Source of the DNA: Sporosarcina sp.
GTDB lineage: Bacteria > Bacillota > Bacilli > Bacillales_A > Planococcaceae
Direction of reading: 5' to 3'
NCBI GenBank assembly: GCA_029263945.1
Contig: JARIDM010000086.1
Location: 1-21,294, forward strand
DNA: 21,294 nt
A model generated the notes under the pieces. That model made no database searches. It was not told the origin of the DNA and worked only from the letters and a program-made list of their open reading frames with translations. The position numbers and the translations under genes were made by a program. Positions 1 to 6,945 of this stretch are shown here, piece after piece. The first letter of the stretch is position 1; every line of letters begins with the position of its first letter.

Positions 1-47
1 TCTTCCTGTTTCATAAAGAACGGTGTCAATCGTTGAACTGAAAGCAC
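1..47 (-). CDS. 5' end of an unidentified protein (partial, runs off the window)
   Basis: The minus strand has a strong ribosome binding site (AAAGGAGGG) 6 nt before a GTG codon at 45-47. From there the frame stays open to the window edge, giving about 15 residues beginning MLSVQRLTPFFMKQE. A well-formed promoter lies just upstream (86-115). The fragment is too short to name a family, and the gene order does not identify it. An ATG just upstream of the GTG in another frame stops after 7 codons, so the GTG is preferred. Confidence 0.5.
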   Translation of the reverse strand, partial: MLSVQRLTPFFMKQE

Positions 48-85
48 ATAAATCCCTCCTTTATATTATCTTGGGTGTTCCTATC

Positions 86-115
86 ATTCTACCACATTTA
101 ATTGAATAATGTGAA
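86..115 (-). promoter_or_regulatory. Sigma-A-type promoter for the gene at 1-47
   Basis: On the minus strand, TTCACA (110-115) and TAGAAT (86-91) are separated by 18 nt. The -10 box carries the extended-10 TG motif (TGGTAGAAT). Each box differs from consensus at one position. The distance to the GTG start at 47 fits a short leader. Confidence 0.5.
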
Positions 116-182
116 TAATTAAACCGGATTTGTTAAATTAATATTTTACACTCGATATTATCCGCCAAATGAAATGTATTTA

Positions 183-212
183 TTTACGTATGAGGGGTTT
201 TAGCGTTATACT
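183..212 (+). promoter_or_regulatory. Possible sigma-A promoter upstream of the SWIM/SNF2 gene pair
   Basis: TTTACG (183-188) and TATACT (207-212) are 18 nt apart on the plus strand. This is the best promoter match I see in the 400-nt spacer. If it is used, the leader before the SWIM gene is about 230 nt long. It contains a hairpin with 7-bp arms AATCCCT/AGGGATT (303-309 and 316-322) and a small open frame (365-445). The -35 box is imperfect. Confidence 0.3.
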
Positions 213-364
213 AGAAAGAATGCTTTTTTAAGACAGTAACTTTTTCAAAAGAAAACAATCCATAAATACAGGCGCTGTTAACGCTTTATGAATACTGTTT
301 TAAATCCCTTTATAGAGGGATTGTGTGAATTAATCCAATCAACAGAAACAAAATTGAAAGAGTG

Positions 365-445
365 GTGAATGCTGCACTGAAAACAACCCCAACACGGATC
401 GGGTTTCACTTCCGAATAACAACCCTGTTTTTAGTTGCAGTCTAA
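365..445 (+). other. Small open frame ending just before the SWIM gene (leader peptide or gene remnant)
   Basis: A GTG-started frame of 26 codons ends with TAA at 443-445, 4 nt before the ATG at 450. The predicted peptide is basic and then hydrophobic (...TPTRIGFHFRITTLFLVAV), like the start of a membrane protein. A CTG at 377 in the same frame has a better-spaced GGTGA in front of it than the GTG. It could be a truncated membrane-protein gene, a leader peptide that couples translation to the next gene, or chance. Confidence 0.2.
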
Positions 446-449
446 TCTT

Positions 450-2036
450 ATGCATATGACCGTAGAACGCGTTTCTTATTTACATGAGCAGGAACTAAAT
501 GACTACATGAATGAGATTAAACACTCATTTCGAGCTGACATCCAAGAAGAGGCACAGCTCATACAAAAAGCGGTATCCTTCGTGAGGAGTGGCGCAGTAA
601 GTTCCTATACGTATGATGAAGCCCAGCGACTGGTGATGGCTTCGGTAGTTGAAAATGAAGAGGACGCCGTCAGCGTACAATTATCTTTTAACAAAATGGA
701 GATCGCCTGTACATGTGGTCGACCAACGTGGTGCGCACACCGTCTCGCTGTCACTTTCCATCTCTTCTTACAGTATCATTCGCTCACTGACTGGCTACAA
801 GATTGGCGACGGATTGAGACAGAACAGATGGCGCTTAAGATTGCAGAGCGAACGCCAAGTGCTTGGAATCTTACTTTATCTAATCTGATGAATCCGATTC
901 GCATTATTGGACTCAATGAAAACCCTGCCGTTTTTATTCATAAATTTTCAATGATTGAACAAAAAGCAACGCCGCTTTACCCTTTCGAGTGGGAATGGAA
1001 GCCACTCTTCGATGTGTATTATCGGTTACATGCACTCGAAGCGGCCTGGCCTTATATTTACTTCCATCTCGGTGAAGGCCAGTCTTCTTTCTCTTATGGG
1101 AAATGGTACGTAAAAAACTGGTTAACTGAACAATTGGGCAAAATTAACGACGACATTAAATCGATCGCTGCCAAACCTAAACTTTTCGAAACAGATGCCT
1201 TTCACGAAGAGCTAAAAGGGCTCGTTAGAAAGCTTGCACTTGAAAACAAAGGGCTTTTTAAAGAACGCTTCAACGTGTACCGATCATTCTGGCAAAACTT
1301 TTTCATTCAAAAAAATGTGCGCGCAGAAGAGAAAGAAATTTTAAAACAGGAAACAGCAACGGATGCCCCAATGCTCAATGCTTTCTTCTATGTCATTGAA
1401 GGTGAAAATGAAAAACTCGCTGAACTTTCGAAAAATCTCAGTAAGGATGCTTTTGGGAAGTGGTTACCACTGGCCACACTTGCGGAATATGAGGACAATA
1501 TAGACGCACTTCATATCATCATGCAAAGTTTGTTGCCTTATATCGGAGACTACTTAACGCAAAATGTTCCGATTGCCAATCGTTCGTCTTTCGTCCGTCG
1601 AATTGACGGCTTATTGGAAGCTGCGGAATTTGCAGAAGATGAACGTGAAGCAATGTTTTCACATTATGGTGAAACGGGAGTAGATGTCTATGCAGACTTC
1701 CTCGTGGAACGACAACGCTTTAAAGAGTGGGCAGCACTGATGCATCGATACCGTGTTCCTTATGAAATTGCTGAAGCGGGTGGATTAAAGATTGCTTTAA
1801 CCGTTGATCCGGCAGCTACCCTTTCGTTACTTCACCTTTACGCAACGGGATTTATCGAAGAGCGAAATCGTCAAAGCTATCGCCGCGCAGTGAACATCTT
1901 TAGAAAAATGAAAGCAGGTTCAAAAAAAGCGGGTAAACATGACTTTTGGAATCTTTATATAGAAGCAGTGCGCGAAAAAAATCGCCGTCTCCGTGCACTG
2001 ATGGAAGAAATGGAGAAGGGGAATTTGTACTTATGA
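450..2036 (+). CDS. ywqB: SWIM zinc-finger protein, YwqB-like
   Basis: The protein has about 528 residues. Its N-terminal region carries a compact CxCx5CxH cluster (CTCGRPTWCAH; C87, C89, C95, H97 counted from ATG 450), the hallmark of the SWIM zinc-binding domain. The rest is an alpha-rich region without recognisable catalytic motifs. In bacteria, SWIM proteins are commonly encoded next to SNF2-family ATPases and probably act with them on DNA; the biochemical role is not established. That arrangement is seen here, because the stop codon overlaps the ATG of the SNF2 gene by 4 nt (ATGA). The start is uncertain. ATG 450 and ATG 456 are in frame, neither has a clear Shine-Dalgarno sequence, and TTG 435 is also possible. 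The preceding small frame ends 4 nt upstream, so translation may be coupled. Identification rests on the motif, the neighbour and the B. subtilis gene order. Confidence 0.85.
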   Translation: MHMTVERVSYLHEQELNDYMNEIKHSFRADIQEEAQLIQKAVSFVRSGAVSSYTYDEAQRLVMASVVENEEDAVSVQLSFNKMEIACTCGRPTWCAHRLAVTFHLFLQYHSLTDWLQDWRRIETEQMALKIAERTPSAWNLTLSNLMNPIRIIGLNENPAVFIHKFSMIEQKATPLYPFEWEWKPLFDVYYRLHALEAAWPYIYFHLGEGQSSFSYGKWYVKNWLTEQLGKINDDIKSIAAKPKLFETDAFHEELKGLVRKLALENKGLFKERFNVYRSFWQNFFIQKNVRAEEKEILKQETATDAPMLNAFFYVIEGENEKLAELSKNLSKDAFGKWLPLATLAEYEDNIDALHIIMQSLLPYIGDYLTQNVPIANRSSFVRRIDGLLEAAEFAEDEREAMFSHYGETGVDVYADFLVERQRFKEWAALMHRYRVPYEIAEAGGLKIALTVDPAATLSLLHLYATGFIEERNRQSYRRAVNIFRKMKAGSKKAGKHDFWNLYIEAVREKNRRLRALMEEMEKGNLYL

Positions 2037-4777
2037 GTGATTCTTTTACATTGGAACGACTGATAAAACTTGAGATTGAACAAACGAATCAACAGCAATT
2101 TCTGATTCGTGGCATGGATCACAATGGATATCTCGTTGAACCAAATGAACTGGTTTCTTACCTTTTCTTTAATGATGAACAAACATTTTTCGGACTCCTG
2201 ATAGAGTCCAATGAACAGGGAGTCCAACTCAAAGCAAATCAATTGCTTCAGTCGTTCCCAGAAAACCATCCTTACGTGAAGTTTGAGGGTCAGACAGAGA
2301 GCGATGTCAAACAACTTCAATCCATCCGAGAAGCTGCAACTGCATGGCGAGATCCAAAATTATGGCGCTATGCAACAGCGGATGAGACTGGACTTCATTT
2401 TGATACAAAAAAATTAGCACTTTCCGAAGATGCAGCACAAATCATTCAAGACGCAACCCATAGCAAGTTGGCTGATTCAATGATTCGACCTGACCAACTC
2501 GCGATCTTGCTGCCTCATTTACAAAAGTATGGTTGGCCAGGCGAAACGAACTCTACAATGCCCGTGCGAATTGCTTTGCGTTTGACAGAGCCTGATGAAA
2601 ATACAGATTCAGTTGAATGGCTACTGGAATCAATTATCATTAGCGAACGGGGAAGCCATTGGACGCCTGCTGTGCGTAAGCGAGCGCTACCTGCTGAAGA
2701 AGCACTTCCTGTCAAATGGAAGCCTTTTGCCGCTGAGATGATGGCGAAACAGTCTGAAATGACTTCTTTTCTCCAGTCAGTTGAACTAGAAACGACAAAT
2801 CAATTTATTGTGGCTCCTATGTTGGATGCGGAAGTTCGCTTGTTTATACAAGACGACTTGCCCCTTCTACAATCCTTTGGGTATTCAGTTATTTTACCTG
2901 CTTGGCTAAAATCAGTGACTGAATCTAAAATGCGCGTACAAACGAACGCAAGTGTTCAGTCTTATAATTCAGCTACTGGATTGGATGAAGTGTTGGCTTT
3001 TGACTGGAACTTTTCTCTGGCAGGGCAAAACATCGACCAACAAGCTTTTCAACGACTCGTTGAAGAAAATCGTGAGTACATCCGTACTGGTGATGAATGG
3101 TTTCACATTGACCCTGCTTGGTTGAAGAAAATTCGCAGCCTCATGGAACGAGCGGATTCAGGAGAATGGACGGTCAAAGACTTGTTATTCCAAGAAATAC
3201 CTGAAGAGATTGTTCCGCTTAGAGACGAGACAGAAGAGGAAGAAGATCCCTTACTAGCTTTCACCATGCAAAAAGCATTGAAAGATTATATGCAAGTTCT
3301 TTCTGAAAAGAAAAACTTCCCTTCTATTGGCATTCCTAAAACGTTAAATGCCACATTACGTCCCTATCAGGAAGACGGCTTTAATTGGCTTGTTTTTATG
3401 CGCGACAATAAGTTCGGGGCTTGTTTAGCAGATGATATGGGGCTTGGAAAAACGGTTCAACTGATTACTTATTTACTCACGATTCATGCAAGACCTGAAA
3501 CAACGGGTCCTTCTTTAATCATTTGTCCGACCAGTGTTTTAGGCAACTGGCAAAAAGAAATTGAACGCTTTGCACCTTCTCTGAAGGTTCATACACATTA
3601 TGGCCCAACTAGAGAAAAAGAAGAGGCTTTCACTTCACTCTTAGAAACTAAACGGCCTGATGTCATCTTGACAACTTACGGCACAGCTTCACAAGATGGA
3701 GATATGCTTGCCAAAACGGAATTTACAAGCATTACCCTAGATGAAGCACAAAACATTAAAAATATGCAAACGAAGCAATCACGTTCGATTCGAAAATTAC
3801 ACGGTCAACACAATATTGCACTGACAGGGACACCCATTGAAAACCGTTTATCAGAACTATGGGCAATTTTCGATTTTATTCACAAAGGGTACTTCGGGAA
3901 CTTTAAATCATTTACTGACCAATTCATCATTCCGATTGAACGCGATGACTCTGAGAGAGATAAGCGTAAATTACGCGCGAAAATTCGTCCTTTCTTATTG
4001 CGTCGGACAAAAAATGATCCAGACTTACTATTAAACTTACCCAAAAAGCTTGAACAAAATGAATACTGTCCTTTATCGACCGAGCAAGCTGCTTTGTATG
4101 AAAGCTTCTTAGACGAAACAAAATACAAACTACAAACACTTTCAGGTTTTGAAAAGAAAGGGCTTGTTTTAACGATGCTAAACCGTTTAAAACAGCTTTG
4201 TAATCACCCAGCTTTATTTTTAAAAGAGCCAAATCGCCCAGCAGGTGAGATGATTCAACAATCTGAAAAACTTAAAAGCATTGTTGCAATGGCTTCAGGA
4301 ATTGCAGAAAATAACGAGCAATGTATTATCTTCACCCAGTATATCGGCATGGGTAAACTCATCCAACATTGTTTGTCCGAACTGCATCAAATTGAAGTGC
4401 CCTTTTTAACAGGAAGTATGCCGAAAGGGCAACGTGATCGCCTCGTAGATGATTTCCAGAACGGCGAGTTCCCTATTTTCATCCTCTCTTTACGTGCAGG
4501 GGGTACAGGGTTAAACTTGACCGCAGCAAACCATGTGCTTCACGCAGACCGATGGTGGAATCCAGCAGTTGAGAACCAAGCGACCGACCGCGCTTACCGA
4601 ATTGGTCAAACAAAATTTGTGCATGTCCATAAATTTGTGACGATTGGAACCATCGAAGAGAAAATTGACAAAATGCTTGCAGAAAAAGCAACACTTTCTG
4701 CCGATCTGATTCAATCCAATCAATGGCTAACCGAGTTATCTGATGACGAGCTAAGCGATTTACTGTCTTTCGGTTAA
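2033..4777 (+). CDS. ywqA: SNF2-family DNA-dependent ATPase/helicase, YwqA-like
   Basis: A 914-residue protein with a long N-terminal region typical of bacterial SNF2 proteins (roughly residues 1-440). A two-lobed ATPase follows. Visible motifs are I (DDMGLGKT, K473), II (DEAQ, 570-573), III (LTGTPIENRLSELW), V (SLRAGGTGLNLTAA) and VI (QATDRAYRIGQ, ending at residue 859). The DEAQ box and the RIGQ ending are characteristic of this family, which uses ATP to move along duplex DNA or remodel bound proteins rather than to unwind strands. ATG 2033 is chosen because a purine-rich GGAGAAGGGG precedes it and it overlaps the SWIM gene stop by 4 nt. An upstream in-frame start would overlap the SWIM gene by about 90 nt. 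The two genes form a clear operon closed by the terminator at 4792. The precise substrate is unknown. Confidence 0.93.
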   Translation: MSDSFTLERLIKLEIEQTNQQQFLIRGMDHNGYLVEPNELVSYLFFNDEQTFFGLLIESNEQGVQLKANQLLQSFPENHPYVKFEGQTESDVKQLQSIREAATAWRDPKLWRYATADETGLHFDTKKLALSEDAAQIIQDATHSKLADSMIRPDQLAILLPHLQKYGWPGETNSTMPVRIALRLTEPDENTDSVEWLLESIIISERGSHWTPAVRKRALPAEEALPVKWKPFAAEMMAKQSEMTSFLQSVELETTNQFIVAPMLDAEVRLFIQDDLPLLQSFGYSVILPAWLKSVTESKMRVQTNASVQSYNSATGLDEVLAFDWNFSLAGQNIDQQAFQRLVEENREYIRTGDEWFHIDPAWLKKIRSLMERADSGEWTVKDLLFQEIPEEIVPLRDETEEEEDPLLAFTMQKALKDYMQVLSEKKNFPSIGIPKTLNATLRPYQEDGFNWLVFMRDNKFGACLADDMGLGKTVQLITYLLTIHARPETTGPSLIICPTSVLGNWQKEIERFAPSLKVHTHYGPTREKEEAFTSLLETKRPDVILTTYGTASQDGDMLAKTEFTSITLDEAQNIKNMQTKQSRSIRKLHGQHNIALTGTPIENRLSELWAIFDFIHKGYFGNFKSFTDQFIIPIERDDSERDKRKLRAKIRPFLLRRTKNDPDLLLNLPKKLEQNEYCPLSTEQAALYESFLDETKYKLQTLSGFEKKGLVLTMLNRLKQLCNHPALFLKEPNRPAGEMIQQSEKLKSIVAMASGIAENNEQCIIFTQYIGMGKLIQHCLSELHQIEVPFLTGSMPKGQRDRLVDDFQNGEFPIFILSLRAGGTGLNLTAANHVLHADRWWNPAVENQATDRAYRIGQTKFVHVHKFVTIGTIEEKIDKMLAEKATLSADLIQSNQWLTELSDDELSDLLSFG

Positions 4778-4791
4778 TTTAATTTTATGTA

Positions 4792-4832
4792 AAAGGATCT
4801 CAAAGAGCACTATTTTCTTTGGGATCTTTTTT
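4792..4832 (+). terminator. Rho-independent terminator after the SNF2 gene
   Basis: A 14-bp stem (4792-4805 with 4817-4830, two G-U pairs) has an 11-nt loop and ends in a T run. It lies 15 nt after the SNF2 stop. Four A residues at the 5' side make it weakly usable for the convergent minus-strand transcript, whose last stop is at 4851. Confidence 0.9.
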
Positions 4833-4850
4833 AATGGCGTTCGCCTGGTT

Positions 4851-5012
4851 TTACCGTTGTATTCTTTGTCCGTGTTGTATTTTCTGAACATAATGCTTAC
4901 CTTTTTCTGAATCCTCAAGTTTCATCAAACGCTCATTTAAATTAGCAACCATGCGAATTAGTTCTCCGATTTGAAGTTCCATACGGAGCACTTCTTTTTC
5001 TAAATAGCCCAA
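4851..5012 (-). CDS. Small hypothetical coiled-coil protein (53 aa)
   Basis: A TTG codon at 5010-5012 is preceded by a very good Shine-Dalgarno sequence (AAAGGAG, 5021-5027) with 8-nt spacing. An adjacent in-frame TTG at 5015 is an alternative. The 53-residue product is rich in Glu, Lys, Leu, Met and Ile with heptad-like spacing (YLEKEVLRMELQIGELIRM, then VANLNERLMKLED). This predicts a short amphipathic helix or coiled coil, followed by a basic Gln-rich tail. There is no signal peptide or membrane segment. It ends 19 nt short of the shared terminator at 4792-4832 and lies downstream of ssbB on the same strand. I do not recognise the family. The same frame continues upstream without a stop for 27 more codons, so this may be the 3' part of a longer gene interrupted by a stop (next entry). 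Confidence 0.5.
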   Translation of the reverse strand: MGYLEKEVLRMELQIGELIRMVANLNERLMKLEDSEKGKHYVQKIQHGQRIQR

Positions 5013-5110
5013 CAATAACACTCCTTTATAATCTGTTGCGCCTTCACCTGAAGCAGAAGCAGTCTCTGTTCCAGATGATAAGCGAACAGTTTGTTAAACA
5101 ATTAGGCGTC

Positions 5111-5128
5111 CCAGTTTCCCCAAACTGG
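5111..5128. repeat. Perfect short inverted repeat downstream of ssbB
   Basis: The arms CCAGTTT (5111-5117) and AAACTGG (5122-5128) flank a CCCC loop. There is no T run on either side, so it is not a standard intrinsic terminator. In the minus-strand transcript it forms a GGGG-loop hairpin just upstream of the interrupting TAA at 5094-5096. Confidence 0.45.
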
Positions 5129-5155
5129 TGATTTCTATAAGCATCCCAAAAAACC

Positions 5156-5290
5156 TCATTTTACCTGTGTCATTTCATACTTAAACCTCTGTTTTATCCG
5201 CTTACGATTTTTGATTTCCTCATATTTAAACTTCCCTGTAAGTATAGCCTTCGGTTTGTCCTCCGAACGTCTACTCTCCTCCCTTTCACA
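5156..5290 (-). other. Open reading run directly after the ssbB stop, without a usual start codon
   Basis: Reading on in the ssbB frame past its TAA gives 44 sense codons before TGA at 5156-5158. The product is strongly charged (CEREESRRSEDKPKAIL, then TGKFKYEEIKNRKRIKQRF). The TGA overlaps the ATG at 5159 in the ATGA arrangement typical of coupled genes. No ATG, GTG or TTG occurs in this frame before an ATG six codons from the end, although purine-rich GGGAGGAG and GGAGGAC stretches are present. It could be a remnant gene, an extension of SsbB reached only by readthrough, a frame with a non-standard start, or chance. Confidence 0.2.
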
Positions 5291-5728
5291 TTACATAATC
5301 GGTAGTTCGTTGTCTTCTCGCTTTGGTAAGTTAAAATGTTCTGCTTCTACTTCAGGTTCTTTGTTTCCGTTAGTCTTCACGGGTTCTTCGAATAACTTGC
5401 CATTTGCACGCGGCTTCGTTGAGATAAACTGAACGCTATCGCCAACCACTTCTGTTACATAGACACGCTTTTTGTCTTCCTTTTCGTATGTTCTTGATTG
5501 GATACGGCCAGCAATGCCTACGAGTGAACCTTTGCCGCAATGCTTTGCAGTGTTTTCAGCGAGTCTTCCCCAAAGTGAGCACAGAATAAAATCAGCTTCC
5601 ACTTCTCCTTTGGCATTTTTAAAACTACGCGCGACTGCAACGACAAAGCTTGTTTGTACGCGGTCTTGTGAAATTTGACGAAGGACCAGATCCTTTGTTA
5701 CCCGACCTACCAGTGTGACTTGGTTCAA
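5291..5728 (-). CDS. ssbB: Single-stranded DNA-binding protein, SsbB/YwpH-like
   Basis: The 145-residue protein has an OB-fold SSB domain over about residues 1-104. Visible signatures are MNQVTLVGRVTKD at the N-terminus, FVVAVARSFKN, GEVEADFILCSLWGRLAENT and KGSLVGIAGRIQSRTYE. SSB proteins coat single-stranded DNA. The accessory Bacillus paralogue SsbB acts mainly in natural competence, and its position next to ywpF and the ywqA/ywqB pair matches ssbB rather than the replication gene ssbA. TTG 5726-5728 is preceded by GGGAGGG (5735-5741), so the TTG start is well supported. The C-terminal tail is about 30 residues longer than I recall for B. subtilis SsbB (113 aa). It ends EDNELPIM, resembling the acidic partner-binding tip of main SSBs but without the final Phe. 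Confidence 0.9.
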   Translation of the reverse strand: MNQVTLVGRVTKDLVLRQISQDRVQTSFVVAVARSFKNAKGEVEADFILCSLWGRLAENTAKHCGKGSLVGIAGRIQSRTYEKEDKKRVYVTEVVGDSVQFISTKPRANGKLFEEPVKTNGNKEPEVEAEHFNLPKREDNELPIM

Positions 5729-5760
5729 TTGTTTCCCTCCCTTCTTTCTGTATTAAAGCC

Positions 5761-5790
5761 ATCGTACCTTGCGCATGATCAAATTGACAA
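5761..5790 (-). promoter_or_regulatory. Possible promoter of ssbB
   Basis: On the minus strand, TTGTCA (5785-5790) and TACGAT (5761-5766) are separated by 18 nt. Transcription would start near 5754, giving a leader of about 25 nt that contains the ssbB ribosome binding site. The -10 box is imperfect, which would suit an activated promoter. I could not find a convincing pair of ComK boxes. Confidence 0.35.
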
Positions 5791-6012
5791 AGCGCTATTA
5801 TTCATTTTTCACCCTTTTTCATTGTCGAAATCTCTTTTTTGGACACTGAATTTATTTTCTTTTTCGCGCTTAACGCACTATCATTCCCTCTTTTACAACA
5901 AAATGGCACAGTAAAACAATTTAACTTTGGCATCGTTCATTTTTCTTAAAAAAACCCGCATACTTTTAGAGGGCAGATTGACTTTAATAATCGTTCCCAC
6001 AATTAACAAATA

Positions 6013-6021
6013 TGCTATACT
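6013..6021 (+). promoter_or_regulatory. Extended -10 promoter of ywpF
   Basis: TGCTATACT is an extended -10 element (TG at 6013-6014, TATACT at 6016-6021). It lies 29 nt before the start codon. No good -35 box sits at 17-18 nt, which is common for extended -10 promoters. Confidence 0.5.
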
Positions 6022-6049
6022 CTATGTAAACTCAAAGGGGTGACCCATA

Positions 6050-6487
6050 GTGAAGACCTTTAAAATGATTTCCATTAAAGTTTTGGACGAAGATAAGCTT
6101 GTTGACTTCCCACTAAATGATGGGATTATTATTAACCAAGAAAACAGTCACCGTATGTGGATTCTTGAAATTTTCATTGATGAAAAACATCGCCAATTTT
6201 TTGAGCAAAGGATTGCATCTGAAGAATTATTTGAAGCTAAAGTTGTTATTTCTTACCCAGAGAACGAACCAGCTGCTTTTAATGTAACCGCAAGTGGACT
6301 GAAAAAAATTGGCGATAACATCTCTGTCTTAATGAAAGGTCGCCTGAAACGCGCACGAACCAAATACGCAGAGCAATTGTTAGAAGAGTTAATTTCCGAG
6401 GGGCTCGATGGACCAAATCTGCTCGAACGATTCGAAACAGATATGCGTGAACGCCCTCGCCTAAAGAAAGATTCCGTAGAAGAATAA
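6050..6487 (+). CDS. ywpF: YwpF-like conserved protein of unknown function
   Basis: The 145-residue soluble protein begins MKTFKMISIKVLDEDKLVDF. Strand-like segments follow, then a central HRMWILEIFIDEKHRQFFEQ and VVISYPENEPAAFNV. This agrees with my memory of B. subtilis YwpF in length and N-terminal pattern (MKTFK..S..V). No enzyme motif, signal peptide or membrane segment is visible, and the C-terminal third is charged and probably helical. The start is GTG 6050-6052, chosen because AAAGGGGTGA (6034-6043) sits 6 nt upstream. The gene is monocistronic: an extended -10 promoter lies in front and a terminator follows the stop. It is the only plus-strand gene in this part of the window. The family's function is not known to me. 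Confidence 0.8.
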   Translation: MKTFKMISIKVLDEDKLVDFPLNDGIIINQENSHRMWILEIFIDEKHRQFFEQRIASEELFEAKVVISYPENEPAAFNVTASGLKKIGDNISVLMKGRLKRARTKYAEQLLEELISEGLDGPNLLERFETDMRERPRLKKDSVEE

Positions 6488-6526
6488 AAAAAGCCGCTTC
6501 CTCTACGATGAAGGAAGCGGTTTTTT
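6488..6526. terminator. Bidirectional terminator between ywpF and the lipoprotein gene
   Basis: The arms CCGCTTCCT (6494-6502) and AGGAAGCGG (6512-6520) are flanked by an A run on the left and six T residues on the right. It therefore works in both directions for the convergent genes ending at 6487 and 6539. Confidence 0.93.
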
Positions 6527-6538
6527 CGCGGCTTGTGG

Positions 6539-6853
6539 TCAGCGGTTATTTGGTTCATTTCTTTTTTCATTTAGATTGTTCTCGCCCTCAAGCATGTCGT
6601 TTGTGTCGTCATTCATCTCGTCATCATGAATGACCCCGTCTCTCCCGTTGCCGGTTGGGTTCTGCTCAGGTTCAAGTCCATCTAGTTCTGCGCCACTTCT
6701 GTGCTCTTCTTGCACGTCAGGTGTCATGCTTTTATCACGATCATTCAAATCTTCCATTGGCGTTTCATTGTCTTTTGGCATGTCCCCGTTATTTCCACAG
6801 GCACCTAAAACAAGTCCCGACATTAGAATGAACGGCATCGTTTTTTTCAACAT
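6539..6853 (-). CDS. Small acidic lipoprotein, hypothetical
   Basis: The 104-residue protein has a classic lipoprotein signal: MLKKTMPFILMSGLVLGAC, with lipobox L-G-A-C and Cys at residue 19. It would be lipidated and anchored on the outer face of the membrane. The mature part is highly acidic and Asn/Asp/Glu/Met-rich (NNGDMPKDNETPMEDLNDRD; IHDDEMNDDTNDMLEGENN), looks disordered, and shows no domain. ATG 6851-6853 is preferred to an in-frame start 36 nt upstream because AGGAGGGAG lies just before it and the signal peptide then begins with Lys-Lys. The gene is followed by the terminator at 6488-6526. Upstream are a perfect TATAAT (6946-6951) and an inverted repeat (6884-6905) that could form its control region. 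Function unknown. Confidence 0.75.
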   Translation of the reverse strand: MLKKTMPFILMSGLVLGACGNNGDMPKDNETPMEDLNDRDKSMTPDVQEEHRSGAELDGLEPEQNPTGNGRDGVIHDDEMNDDTNDMLEGENNLNEKRNEPNNR

Positions 6854-6883
6854 GAAAAAACTCCCTCCTCTCCACAAGCCTTC

Positions 6884-6905
6884 TATCATACGCGGTTGTA
6901 TGATA
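6884..6905. promoter_or_regulatory. Inverted repeat in the leader of the lipoprotein gene (operator or RNA hairpin)
   Basis: The arms TATCATAC (6884-6891) and GTATGATA (6898-6905) are perfect 8-bp inverted copies around GCGGTT. They lie 31 nt before the lipoprotein start, between the candidate -10 at 6946-6951 and the ribosome binding site. The minus strand also contains a -10-like TATGAT inside the repeat. No T run follows, so it is not a plain terminator. Confidence 0.4.
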
Positions 6906-6945
6906 CCTTCTAGCTTGGCCGGAAAGTCGGGAATTATCCATTTTC

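Larger units (their letters stand above)
4851..5159 (-). pseudogene. Longer frame containing the small coiled-coil ORF, interrupted by one TAA
   Basis: From ATG 5157-5159 the minus strand reads MRFFGMLIEITSLGKLGRLI plus one Val, then TAA (5094-5096). It then continues in the same frame, without another stop, for 80 codons to TAA 4851. The segment just after the interrupting stop is a Ser/Gly/Thr/Glu-rich linker (RLSSGTETASASGEG) leading straight into the coiled-coil ORF. Eighty open codons directly behind a stop, with protein-like composition, suggest an ancestral gene of about 101 residues. It may carry a nonsense mutation or use readthrough or re-initiation at TTG 5012. Chance is still possible. 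The 7-bp inverted repeat CCAGTTT-CCCC-AAACTGG (5111-5128) lies inside this frame. Confidence 0.35.
5729..6049. other. 321-nt divergent intergenic region between ssbB and ywpF
   Basis: The region holds the ssbB leader and promoter candidate at one end and the ywpF promoter at the other. The middle is AT-rich with long T and A runs. I see no ORF with a ribosome binding site and no convincing terminator there. The plus-strand open frame across 5675-5914 begins inside ssbB with TTG and has no Shine-Dalgarno sequence. Confidence 0.6.

Noticed and set aside
649..888. Plus-strand open frame inside the SWIM gene
   Set aside because: It lies wholly within a well-supported gene in another frame, has no ribosome binding site and low-quality composition.
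1946..2032. Upstream in-frame start for the SNF2 gene adding 29 residues
   Set aside because: It would overlap the SWIM gene by about 90 nt and lacks a ribosome binding site; ATG 2033 has both spacing and the typical ATGA overlap.
5111..5128. Hairpin downstream of ssbB read as its terminator
   Set aside because: No T run follows on the minus strand and open reading frames continue through it.
5675..5914. 79-codon plus-strand frame across the ssbB start and the spacer
   Set aside because: It begins with TTG inside ssbB, has no Shine-Dalgarno sequence, and is rich in Phe/Ser/Leu as expected for antisense of AT-rich DNA.
5729..6049. ComK boxes upstream of ssbB, expected for a competence gene
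   Set aside because: Only single, imperfect AAAA-N5-TTTT matches are present, without a second box at an accepted spacing.
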